A DNA stretch of 16,023 nucleotides, from positions 1 to 16,023 of the forward strand of contig JAAYYJ010000319.1 in assembly GCA_012515455.1 (NCBI GenBank), read 5' to 3'. The notes below the pieces were generated by a model that saw nothing but the letters and a program-made list of their open reading frames with translations, was not told the origin of the DNA and ran no database searches. Position numbers and translations under genes: made by a program. Position 1 is the stretch's first letter. Each line of letters begins with the position of its first letter. Below are positions 7,050 through 14,148 of this stretch, one piece after another. This stretch comes from Oligosphaeraceae bacterium (GTDB lineage: Bacteria; Verrucomicrobiota; Lentisphaeria; Oligosphaerales; Oligosphaeraceae).

Positions 7050-8587
7050 TGCAAGCTTCTGAACATTCTGCCTTGGCAGTATTGAGTGAGATAAGTTCTG
7101 CGGTCGTGCATGAGCGCAATGTCGGGGCTTTGCTGGACAAAGTCCTGGAAATTCTGCACCGCAGGATGGGGATGCTGCGCGGGACTTTTACTTTGCGGCA
7201 GGGCGACGTGTTCACCATCGAGGCCTCACATGGCTTGGATGAGCAGGAAAAAAAACTGGGGCGATACCATTTAGGCGAGGGGGTGACCGGACAGGTCGCG
7301 GCCAGCGGCGTCCCGGAGATGGTGCCCGATATCAGTCAGGACAAGCGTTTTCTGAACCGCACCAAGGCGCGCGGCGGCGGAAAGAACGCCAAGGTGGCAT
7401 TCCTGTGCGTGCCGGTGTTCCGGGATGAGCGGGTGGTGGGAACCCTGAGTATCGACCGCCTGGGCGGTGACGACGAGGAGCTGCGGGACGATCTGCAGCT
7501 GCTGGAAATTATCGGCGGCATCACTGCCGAGGCAGTGGCGGTCCGCCGGGCGGAGCTGGAGGAGCGCGAGTCCCTGCTGGAAGAGAACAAGCGCCTGCGC
7601 ATCGCGCTGGAGAAGTCTGGTCCTCCGGGCGAGCTGGTGGGGCGCTGCCGTTCGATGCAGAAGGTCTTTGCTTTGATTCACCAGGTCGCGCCCAGTGATG
7701 CCACGGTCCTGGTGCGGGGCAGTTCCGGCACTGGCAAAGAGCTGGTGGCAAATGCTATACATCTGATCAGCCCGCGGGTCAAGGGGCCGTTTATTGCGGT
7801 GAACTGCGCGGCCCTGCCGGAGAATCTGGTGGAGAGCGAGCTGTTCGGGCATGAACGCGGGGCCTTCACCGGCGCCTATAACCGCCGCATCGGCCGGGCT
7901 GAGGCCGCAGACGGCGGCACGATCTTCCTGGATGAGATCGGGGATCTGTCGCTGCCGGTGCAGGTCAAATTGCTGCGCTTCATCCAGGACCGGACTTTTT
8001 CCCGGGTGGGCGGCAATGCCGAGATCAAGGCTGATGTGCGTTTGCTGGCCGCCACCAGCCGCAATCTGGAAGAGCTGATGGCGCAGGGGAAATTCCGGGA
8101 GGACCTGTATTACCGCCTGAACATCTTCCCGATTGTGCTGCCGGATTTGAAGAACCGCCGTTCGGATATCATGATTCTGACTGAGCATTTCATTACCCAG
8201 TTCAATATCAAATACAACAAGCAGGTCCGGCGGTTGTCGACTCCGAGCATCAACATGCTGATGTCATATCATTGGCCGGGCAATGTACGGGAACTGGAGA
8301 ACTGCATTGAGCGCGCGGTGCTGACTGCCAGTGACGACTGCATTCACGGGTACAACCTGCCGGCTTCTTTGCAGACCGGCAAGGAGTCCGGCACCGAGCT
8401 GCTGCCGGAGGGGCAGGCGTCCTTCAATACCATGGTGGCATCCTATGAACGGGAGCTGATTGTCGAGGCCATTAAGCGCAACAACGGCAATATGTCGGCC
8501 GCGGGGCGGGATTTGGGCTTGTCGCCCCGGGTGATGCATTACAAGGTCAATCTTTACGGCATAGAGCCGAAGTGGTATAAAGCGTGA
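7049..8587 (+). CDS. NifA-like sigma-54-dependent transcriptional activator (GAF, AAA+, Fis-type HTH)
   Basis: This 512-residue regulator has an N-terminal GAF sensor (about 10-165, with the NifA-like GEGVTGQVAASG segment at 77-87), a short charged linker, and a full sigma-54-interaction AAA+ domain. That domain shows Walker A GSSGTGKE at 224-231, GAFTGA at 271-276, Walker B GGTIFLDEIG at 289-298, REDLYYRLN near 350 and WPGNVRELEN at 409-418. A Fis-type helix-turn-helix follows near 479-503 (NMSAAGRDLGLSPRVMHYKV). The ATG at 7049 is chosen over the TTG at 7046 because GGGAG (7038-7042) is six bases upstream. An intact GAFTGA means it should contact RNA polymerase-sigma-54 and open promoters. 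The GAF/HTH style is closest to NifA, but no nif genes are nearby, so the regulon and ligand are unknown. The glycosyltransferase gene 94 bases downstream may be cotranscribed. Confidence 0.92.
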   Translation: MQASEHSALAVLSEISSAVVHERNVGALLDKVLEILHRRMGMLRGTFTLRQGDVFTIEASHGLDEQEKKLGRYHLGEGVTGQVAASGVPEMVPDISQDKRFLNRTKARGGGKNAKVAFLCVPVFRDERVVGTLSIDRLGGDDEELRDDLQLLEIIGGITAEAVAVRRAELEERESLLEENKRLRIALEKSGPPGELVGRCRSMQKVFALIHQVAPSDATVLVRGSSGTGKELVANAIHLISPRVKGPFIAVNCAALPENLVESELFGHERGAFTGAYNRRIGRAEAADGGTIFLDEIGDLSLPVQVKLLRFIQDRTFSRVGGNAEIKADVRLLAATSRNLEELMAQGKFREDLYYRLNIFPIVLPDLKNRRSDIMILTEHFITQFNIKYNKQVRRLSTPSINMLMSYHWPGNVRELENCIERAVLTASDDCIHGYNLPASLQTGKESGTELLPEGQASFNTMVASYERELIVEAIKRNNGNMSAAGRDLGLSPRVMHYKVNLYGIEPKWYKA

Positions 8588-8617
8588 CCCGCGCGGCGCG
8601 GCAGTCGCAGACGGGTC

Positions 8618-8645
8618 CCCGGCGGGGCGCTGGTTCTCCGCCGGG
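8618..8645. other. GC-rich hairpin between regulator and glycosyltransferase
   Basis: CCCGGCGG (8618-8625) pairs perfectly with CCGCCGGG (8638-8645) around a 12-base loop. No T run follows on either side, so it is not a clear intrinsic terminator. It could stabilise the upstream message or reduce read-through. Confidence 0.4.
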
Positions 8646-8681
8646 ATGTAGCGGACCGGGAAGCACAGGCGGGGGTATGCA

Positions 8682-10577
8682 GTGGCAGTGTCATTTTCAG
8701 CAGCTGCGGACAAGTTCCGTCTCCTGACCCGGGGGCGGCGTTTTTATGTGGTATTGTCGGGGGTGGTCCTGCTGGCTCTGCTGCTGCGGGCCGGGGTCAG
8801 CGTGCAGCTGTATGACACTGGCGCAGTGCAGCGTCCCAATGCGGTCACAGATATGGCGACCTACCAGCGACTGGCTGCGGCAGTGCGGGCAGGGGAATGG
8901 CCGCGGGTGTTTGACTACCAGCCCTTTTACTACACAGTATTCCTGCCCCTGGTGTCCTGGCTGTCGCCGGCCGGGCGGCCCTGGCCGGCGGTGCTGGCGC
9001 AGGTGGTCCTGGGGGTGGCGGCGGTCTGGCTGACCGGGCTGGGGGCGGCCCGGGTGTTCGGGCGGCGGGCGGGGATTATGGCGGCCCTGCTGCTGGCCCT
9101 GTCGCGCTTCCATATCTTCTATACGCCGTACCTGCTGCTGGAGGTCCTGCAGAGTTTCTGGATGGCCTTGATTTTCTACTGCACCTTGACCGCCTGGAGC
9201 AGGAACCGCGGGCGGGACTGGTGCCTGCTGGCGCTGTTCTGCGCCGGTTCGACGTTGACCCGCGGCAACGCATTGCTGTTCGTGCCGGGGCTGCTGGCTC
9301 TGCTGGCCTGGCGCAACTGGCGACGCTGGGGCCGGATGGCGGTGCTCGGCGGGCTGTTCCTGCTGCTGTTTTATCTGCCGCAGCTGCCGTATTCCTGGAG
9401 AAATTACCAGTCCACGGGGCGCTGGCGCGGTCCGTCAGTGGCGCAGGACAAGGTCCTGGCTCTGGGCAACACCCCCGAGGCTCCGGCAGGGGGGCTGGAG
9501 TATCCGCGCAGTTATCATTACTGGTGCGGTCTGTCCGATGCCCCCGAAGCGGCGCAGCGGGTCAGTGTGAGCCGGCAGGTCTGGCGTTGGCTGGGCCGCG
9601 ATCCGCTGACCTATCTGGAACTGAAATTCCGGACGCTGCTGCTGTTCTGGGACCGGCAGGAGATTCCCAACAACGTGGACATCAGCGTGGCGCAAGGGCA
9701 CAGCTGGCTGCTGCGTTTTCCGCTGCTGGTCAATTATTCTTTGCTGGGCAGTCTGGGTCTGGGTGGGATGCTGCTCTGCCTGGTGCGGGTGAATATCCGG
9801 CGCAGCTGCCTGCTGTACGCGCTTCTGGCCTATTGCCTGGGCACAGTGGCCTTCTATATGCTGGCCCGGTTCCGGATTGGCTGCCTGCCGCTGTTGAGCA
9901 TTGCTGCCGGCGGCGGCATCAGGCTGTTCTGGGCCGGGCGGCAGACCGGCGGGGACGCATACCGCCAGCGTCTGCACCTCCGGCTGCTGCTGGTGCTGGC
10001 GGCGGTCTTTCTGGTCAACTCGGCGTATGGACTGTATCACCGCTATTGCGAGCCGGCGCTGCAGCGCAGTCTGCGGCCAGGGGGGCTGGCATTGGATTTC
10101 CCCCAGGAGCGGGTGATTTACGACCACGGGCCGCTGAGCGTCGGCGGTAGGGTCTTCCTGCAGCTGGAGGAGGAACCGCTGGTGGTGGAGAAAATATTCG
10201 CCATTCCCCCGGACTGGCAGGCTGAGATTGCCGGTCAGCCGGCGGTGGTCTGGCTGCAGATACATGCTCCTGAGGGGCTGCAGCCCGGATTCCGCCTCAC
10301 CCATGCTGGTCAGGAATACTACAGTGAAGCGGTCTGCCTGGACCGGCTGGAGAGCTGGTGCCGCTTCCGGATTCCCAAACTGAGGGTTGTCTCAGGCGAG
10401 GTGCGGGTACTTTTTCACCTCCGCCGTTACGGCAAGGACAGCCTGGTGGCATTTGACGCCTCGCGCCAGTATCAGCGCACCTGGTTCCATGAAGCCGGGG
10501 GGGAGAAAGCAGACCCAGGCATGGAATTATGCGCAGAACTGGCAGTGCCGTGGGGGCAACCGGCGCCAGAGCCTTAG
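8682..10577 (+). CDS. Polytopic membrane glycosyltransferase, GT39/PMT_2-like
   Basis: The 631-residue protein has roughly ten hydrophobic segments between residues 21 and 455 (for example 21-42, 82-97, 103-120, 131-170, 180-210, 218-234, 343-368, 375-415, 431-450), then a soluble C-terminal part of about 175 residues. The first extracytoplasmic loop carries an acidic TDMATYQRLA motif (D57), and LLLEVLQSF follows the fourth segment; both suit the polyprenyl-phosphate-sugar-dependent GT39/ArnT-like fold. LARFRIGCLPLL near 394-405 matches the conserved arginine-rich stretch late in the fold. Such enzymes move sugars from lipid carriers to lipids or proteins on the outer face of the inner membrane; acceptor and sugar are unknown here. 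The start is GTG 8682, with a G-rich Shine-Dalgarno-like tract (8669-8675) six bases upstream; GTG 8688 is possible. No sugar-synthesis genes are adjacent. Confidence 0.82.
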   Translation: MAVSFSAAADKFRLLTRGRRFYVVLSGVVLLALLLRAGVSVQLYDTGAVQRPNAVTDMATYQRLAAAVRAGEWPRVFDYQPFYYTVFLPLVSWLSPAGRPWPAVLAQVVLGVAAVWLTGLGAARVFGRRAGIMAALLLALSRFHIFYTPYLLLEVLQSFWMALIFYCTLTAWSRNRGRDWCLLALFCAGSTLTRGNALLFVPGLLALLAWRNWRRWGRMAVLGGLFLLLFYLPQLPYSWRNYQSTGRWRGPSVAQDKVLALGNTPEAPAGGLEYPRSYHYWCGLSDAPEAAQRVSVSRQVWRWLGRDPLTYLELKFRTLLLFWDRQEIPNNVDISVAQGHSWLLRFPLLVNYSLLGSLGLGGMLLCLVRVNIRRSCLLYALLAYCLGTVAFYMLARFRIGCLPLLSIAAGGGIRLFWAGRQTGGDAYRQRLHLRLLLVLAAVFLVNSAYGLYHRYCEPALQRSLRPGGLALDFPQERVIYDHGPLSVGGRVFLQLEEEPLVVEKIFAIPPDWQAEIAGQPAVVWLQIHAPEGLQPGFRLTHAGQEYYSEAVCLDRLESWCRFRIPKLRVVSGEVRVLFHLRRYGKDSLVAFDASRQYQRTWFHEAGGEKADPGMELCAELAVPWGQPAPEP

Positions 10578-10597
10578 CCAGCGCGGCTGGCCAAGGC
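10571..10597. terminator. Hairpin between convergent glycosyltransferase and gcvPB
   Basis: A 12-base stem with one A-C mismatch and a GCG loop overlaps the glycosyltransferase stop codon. A second small stem GGGAC/GTCCC with a 4-base loop follows at 10621-10634, across the gcvPB stop. No T run is present. The two genes converge with only 49 bases between them, so these structures are the only candidates for separating the transcripts. Confidence 0.4.
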
Positions 10598-10626
10598 GAC
10601 CGGGGAGGGCGGGTGGCGCCGGGACC

Positions 10627-12081
10627 TTAGTCCCCGAGGCTGGCTAGGTCAGGATGGCGGGCCGCGCCGGTCTCATCCAGGCGGCGGACGGGGGTGCTGA
10701 TGGGAGCCTGGAGCAGCGCCTGGGGGTCGCTGGCGGCCAGGCTGGCAATCTCCTGCATGGCCGCAATAAATGCATCCAGAGTCTCCTTGGACTCCGTCTC
10801 AGTAGGTTCGATCATCAGTGCTTCCGGGATAATCAGCGGGAAGTAAATGGTCGGGGGATGGAATCCGCGGTCGATCAGGGCCTTGGCGATATCGAGGGCA
10901 TGCACCCCGTTATCCTTGCTGCGGGTGGCGGAGAACACGCATTCATGCATGCAGTCGCGGGTGATTTGCTGGTCGAAGAAGGGCGCCAGTTTAACGCGCA
11001 GGTAGTTCGCATTCAGGACCGCGTTTTCACTGACCCGGCGCATCCCCTCCCGCCCGAGGGTGAGCATATAGGCGCAGCTGCGCAGCAGTACCGCGAAACT
11101 CCCCAGGAAGGGCGCGATTTGGCCGATCGAATCCGGGCAGTTACTTTCCAGAGCGAAGGTCCCGTCGGTTTTTTGTACTATTCTGGGTTTCGGCAGGAAG
11201 GGTTGGAGGATTTCCTGGACGCAGACCGGTCCGGCTCCTGGTCCGCCGCCGCCGTGCGGAGTCGAGAAGGTCTTATGGACATTCACGTGCATGACATCGA
11301 AGCCGAGGTCACCGGGTCGGACGCGTCCCACGATGGCATTGGCGTTGGCGCCGTCGCAGTAGCAGAGGCCGCCGGCCTGGTGCACGAGGTCGCAGATGGC
11401 CTTGACATCGTGGTTGAACATCCCGACGGTATTAGGGCAGGTGAGCATCAGCCCGGCGACCTCGGGGCCGAGTTTGGCTTTGAGGTCCTGCAGGTCGAGA
11501 TTGCCGCCGGCATCGGATTTGATTTCGCGGCAGATGAATCCGGCCTGGGCGGCGCTGGCGGGGTTGGTGCCGTGCGCGGAGTCCGGGATGAGCATCACAT
11601 TGCGTTGCGTCTGGCCGTGTTTTTTGCACCAGGCGGCGATCAGCATCACGCCGGTGAATTCGCCATTGGCACCGGCCATGGGCTGCAGGGTGGTTTCCGC
11701 AAAACCGAAGAGTTCGCTGAGGAAGCGTTCTTCGCGGTAGAGCACCTCGAGGCTTCCCTGCAGGGCATCGCTGCCCTCGGGGATTTCCAGCAGTCTGGGG
11801 TGGGGGGTGGTGAAGCCGGGCATTCTGGCGATGGCCTCGTGCGCTTTGGGGTTGTACTTCATGGTGCAGGACCCCAGGGGGTAGAAATGGGAGTCCACGC
11901 CGAAATTCAACCGGCTGAGGTTGGTGAAATGGCGGGCCGCATCGAGTTCGGTGACCTCCGGCAGGGCGACCGGCTTGGCCCGGCGCAAGGCGTCCGGCAG
12001 GCAGTCCTGCGCCGGGACATCGAGTTTCGGCAGGTTGTAGGCACGCCGGCCGGGCCGGCTGCGGGCGAAAATCAGTTCCAT
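10627..12081 (-). CDS. gcvPB: Glycine dehydrogenase (decarboxylating) subunit 2, P-protein beta chain
   Basis: This 484-residue protein is the PLP-binding half of the split P-protein of the glycine cleavage system. With GcvPA it decarboxylates glycine and transfers the aminomethyl group to the lipoyl arm of GcvH. The PLP lysine is K270 in HVNVHKTFSTPHGGGGPGAG, followed by the family's glycine loop. N-terminal GVDSHFYPLGSCTMKYNP (61-78) and SAHGTNPASA (168-177) are also characteristic. Length is normal for the family. It starts 10 bases inside the end of gcvPA, and its Shine-Dalgarno AAGGAGG lies within gcvPA coding sequence, so translation is very likely coupled. It is the last gene of the gcvH-gcvPA-gcvPB unit. 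Confidence 0.97.
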   Translation of the reverse strand: MELIFARSRPGRRAYNLPKLDVPAQDCLPDALRRAKPVALPEVTELDAARHFTNLSRLNFGVDSHFYPLGSCTMKYNPKAHEAIARMPGFTTPHPRLLEIPEGSDALQGSLEVLYREERFLSELFGFAETTLQPMAGANGEFTGVMLIAAWCKKHGQTQRNVMLIPDSAHGTNPASAAQAGFICREIKSDAGGNLDLQDLKAKLGPEVAGLMLTCPNTVGMFNHDVKAICDLVHQAGGLCYCDGANANAIVGRVRPGDLGFDVMHVNVHKTFSTPHGGGGPGAGPVCVQEILQPFLPKPRIVQKTDGTFALESNCPDSIGQIAPFLGSFAVLLRSCAYMLTLGREGMRRVSENAVLNANYLRVKLAPFFDQQITRDCMHECVFSATRSKDNGVHALDIAKALIDRGFHPPTIYFPLIIPEALMIEPTETESKETLDAFIAAMQEIASLAASDPQALLQAPISTPVRRLDETGAARHPDLASLGD

Positions 12082-13418
12082 GCTGCCTCCTTGAGGATAT
12101 TGGCCAGGGTGGTGATTTCCGCCCGGGTGCGTTTTTCGGTAACCGCGACGAGCAGTTGTTTTTCCCGTCCGGGGTAGTACAATCCCAATGGCAGTCCGGG
12201 AGCGCAGCCTTTCTGCAAGGCCTGCTGCACGAATTTGCCGGCCGGTCCGGGCAGTTCCAGGGTCAGTTCATTAAAGAAATTGCCCTCGCCGAGGACTTTG
12301 ATTTCCGGGATGGCGGCCAGGCATTGGCGCAGGAAGGCGGTCTTGCTGGCGCACTGCTGGGCGATATCCTGGAAGCCCTGCTTGCCCAGCAGGGTCAGGT
12401 AGACCAGAGCGGTCAGGGCACAGAGGTTCTGATTGGAGCAGATATTGGACATCGCGTTCTCACGCCGGATATGCTGTTCCCGGGCCTGCAGGGTCAGGAC
12501 ATAGGCGGTCTTGCCGTCCAGGTCGGTGGTGCGGCCCGCGATGCGGCCAGGCATTTTCCGCATATATTCGGCTTTAACGGCCATAAAGCCGAGGTATGGT
12601 CCGCCGCAGGCCAGAGACAAACCCAGCGGCTGTGCTTCGCCGACCGCGAGGTCGAAATTCAGCTCCCCGGGCGGTTGGAGCAGGGCCAGGGCGGTGGGGT
12701 AGCAGACGGCGATGCTCAGCGCGCGCAGACTTTTGGCCTTGGCGGTCACGGCCGCGAAGTCCGGGATGCAGCCGAAGAAGTTCGGGTACTGCAGGATCAC
12801 TGCGGCAGTGTCGCTGGTGATGGCCTGTTCCAGCGCCTCGAGGTCATCACAGAGGCGATCCGGGGCCACCGGGATTTCCCGGATGGCGAGGTCCTGACAG
12901 GCGGAGTAGGTGCGGAGCATGGCGCGGAAGGTCGGGGAGACGGCCGCGGAGATGATAATTTGCGAGCGGCGGGTGACTCTTTTGCTGAGCAGTGCGGCTT
13001 CGAAGACTGCGGAGCCGCCGTCGTAGAGCGAGGCATTGGCGACCTGCATGCCGGTCAGGCGGCAGATCGCGGACTGGTATTCGTAGATTGTCTGCAGGGT
13101 GCCTTGTGAGGCTTCGGGCTGATACGGCGTGTAGGCGGTATAGAATTCGGAGCGGCTGATGATGGCATCCAGTGCAGCCGGAATCAGGTGGTCATAATAA
13201 CCGCCGCCCAGGAACGACAGCAGGCCGGAGTGGTTCTGCTGCGACAATTTCTGGAAGAGCTGCAGCAGTTCGGGTTCAGACATCCCTTGCGGCAGAGCCT
13301 CAAGAGTCGGGACGGGCTCGGTGACCTGGGCCCGCTGCCACATTTCCGCAAAATCACGGCAGCCGATGGCGGCGAACATTTCCGCCCGGTCGCTGTCAGT
13401 ATTAGCAATGTATGGCAC
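12072..13418 (-). CDS. gcvPA: Glycine dehydrogenase (decarboxylating) subunit 1, P-protein alpha chain
   Basis: This 448-residue protein is the alpha half of the split P-protein; it lacks the PLP lysine and works as a complex with GcvPB. The family signature is clear: N-terminal YIANTDSDRAEMFAAIG, then GGGYYDHLIPAAL, YTAYTPYQPEASQGTLQ and SLYDGGSA in the first third. The start is a GTG (13416-13418), chosen because MPYIANT is the conserved beginning and AAAGGA sits about eight bases upstream. It follows gcvH by 128 bases, a gap holding two sizeable hairpins and no good promoter, so read-through from gcvH is likely. It overlaps gcvPB by 10 bases. Confidence 0.97.
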   Translation of the reverse strand: MPYIANTDSDRAEMFAAIGCRDFAEMWQRAQVTEPVPTLEALPQGMSEPELLQLFQKLSQQNHSGLLSFLGGGYYDHLIPAALDAIISRSEFYTAYTPYQPEASQGTLQTIYEYQSAICRLTGMQVANASLYDGGSAVFEAALLSKRVTRRSQIIISAAVSPTFRAMLRTYSACQDLAIREIPVAPDRLCDDLEALEQAITSDTAAVILQYPNFFGCIPDFAAVTAKAKSLRALSIAVCYPTALALLQPPGELNFDLAVGEAQPLGLSLACGGPYLGFMAVKAEYMRKMPGRIAGRTTDLDGKTAYVLTLQAREQHIRRENAMSNICSNQNLCALTALVYLTLLGKQGFQDIAQQCASKTAFLRQCLAAIPEIKVLGEGNFFNELTLELPGPAGKFVQQALQKGCAPGLPLGLYYPGREKQLLVAVTEKRTRAEITTLANILKEAAWN

Positions 13419-13433
13419 GGCGGTTTCCTTTTT

Positions 13434-13459
13434 CCGGCCAGTCCGGCAGCGCAGGCCGG
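13434..13459. other. Hairpin just upstream of the gcvPA ribosome binding site
   Basis: CCGGCC (13434-13439) and GGCCGG (13454-13459) form a 6-base stem with a 14-base loop. In the minus-strand transcript it ends immediately before the A-rich Shine-Dalgarno of gcvPA, a position where it could affect initiation or mRNA stability. Confidence 0.4.
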
Positions 13460-13485
13460 CCGTATAGTTTACTTACCATGGTTGG

Positions 13486-13529
13486 GCATTCCAGCAGGCC
13501 CAGCTGCGCTGCTGCGGCCTGGGGAATGC
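13486..13529. other. Long composite hairpin in the gcvH-gcvPA gap
   Basis: Three stacked inverted segments occur in order: GCATTCC/GGAATGC, CAGGCC/GGCCTG and CAGC/GCTG, with small internal loops and a 3-base apical loop. The whole spans 44 bases, starts 18 bases after the gcvH stop, and has no T run downstream on the minus strand, so it does not look like a full intrinsic terminator. Likely roles are 3'-end protection of gcvH mRNA or partial attenuation giving more GcvH than P-protein. Confidence 0.5.
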
Positions 13530-13546
13530 ATTCTCAGGTGGTTGGC

Positions 13547-13915
13547 TTAGAGCGACTGCAGGAATTTTTCGTATTCCTCGGCGCTCATCAGTTTATCCAG
13601 GTCTTCCTGGTCCAGGCCCTTGAATTTGCAGATCCAGCCTTCGCCCTCGGGGTCTTCATTGACGCGTTCCGGTTCGGTTTCCAGGACTTCGTTGATTTCG
13701 CTGACCACGCCGCTGATGGGGCTGTAGACATCCGAAGCGGCCTTCACCGATTCGACGGTGGCGAGGATATCGCCGGCCTGGAAGCTGTCGTCGACTGAGG
13801 GCAACTCCACGAAAGTCAGGTCTCCCAGTTCTTCGGCGGCGTACTTGGTGATGCCGATAGTCGCGATCTCGCCATTGACCTCAACCCATTCATGATCTTC
13901 GCTGTAGTACTTCAT
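13547..13915 (-). CDS. gcvH: Glycine cleavage system H protein
   Basis: A 122-residue lipoyl carrier protein of normal family length. The lipoylated lysine is K58 in VESVKAASDVYSP, and the N-terminus MKYYSEDHEW is the classic H-protein start. It shuttles the aminomethyl intermediate between P-protein and T-protein and is re-oxidised by L-protein (not encoded here). A longer in-frame ATG exists 14 codons upstream (13957), but the start at 13915 fits the family and has AAGGAG six bases upstream. The longer start would also lie at or above the predicted promoter. First gene of the gcvH-gcvPA-gcvPB unit. Confidence 0.97.
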   Translation of the reverse strand: MKYYSEDHEWVEVNGEIATIGITKYAAEELGDLTFVELPSVDDSFQAGDILATVESVKAASDVYSPISGVVSEINEVLETEPERVNEDPEGEGWICKFKGLDQEDLDKLMSAEEYEKFLQSL

Positions 13916-13948
13916 CTGGACTCCTTGTCGATTTAAGCTGGCAACACA

Positions 13949-13976
13949 ATTATGCAATAGAAAAAATCTCTGTCAA
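13949..13976 (-). promoter_or_regulatory. Sigma-70 promoter of the gcvH-gcvPA-gcvPB unit
   Basis: On the minus strand a perfect TTGACA (13971-13976) is separated by 16 bases from CATAAT (13949-13954), five of six matches. Transcription would start near 13942, giving a short leader of about 27 bases, too short for a glycine riboswitch. The AT-rich spacer supports promoter function. Confidence 0.7.
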
Positions 13977-14026
13977 TCCGGGAACGAGTTCGGTTCTGAG
14001 TGAAGAGAAATTATTCTTCTGGGCTT

Positions 14027-14116
14027 CAGTGGGAGATTATACCCCCACTGGGGGGAAGCGCTGCAGGGGAAGCGGGGCAATTTGTGGTAATATACTTGTT
14101 TATTACAATTTACCAC
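14027..14116. promoter_or_regulatory. Cluster of inverted and direct repeats between gcvT and gcvH
   Basis: The 233-base gap holds three structures: CAGTGGG/CCCACTG (14027-14033 with 14044-14050); a 9-base direct repeat GGGGAAGCG (14052-14060 and 14066-14074); and an AT-rich palindrome with outer arms GTGGTAA/TTACCAC (14084-14090 with 14110-14116) and alternative inner arms GTAATA/TATTAC (14087-14092 with 14101-14106). They lie downstream of gcvT and 50-140 bases upstream of the gcvH promoter, so they may be gcvT termination signals, operators of gcvH, or both. No intrinsic terminator with a proper T run is evident. Confidence 0.4.
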
Positions 14117-14148
14117 TAGGAGGACGATTATTTGCTCCGTTCCGGCCC

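Noticed and set aside
6733..7218. 161-codon minus-strand frame upstream of the NifA-like gene
   Set aside because: It overlaps the start of the activator gene in antisense and the hydrolase promoter. No ribosome site or recognisable protein features.
10654..12177. 507-codon plus-strand open frame
   Set aside because: It is antisense to gcvPB, whose motifs are unmistakable. The translation is glycine/alanine-rich with no domain, as expected in the mirror frame of a GC-rich gene.
12156..13109. 317-codon plus-strand open frame
   Set aside because: Antisense shadow of gcvPA with the same low-complexity composition and no ribosome site.
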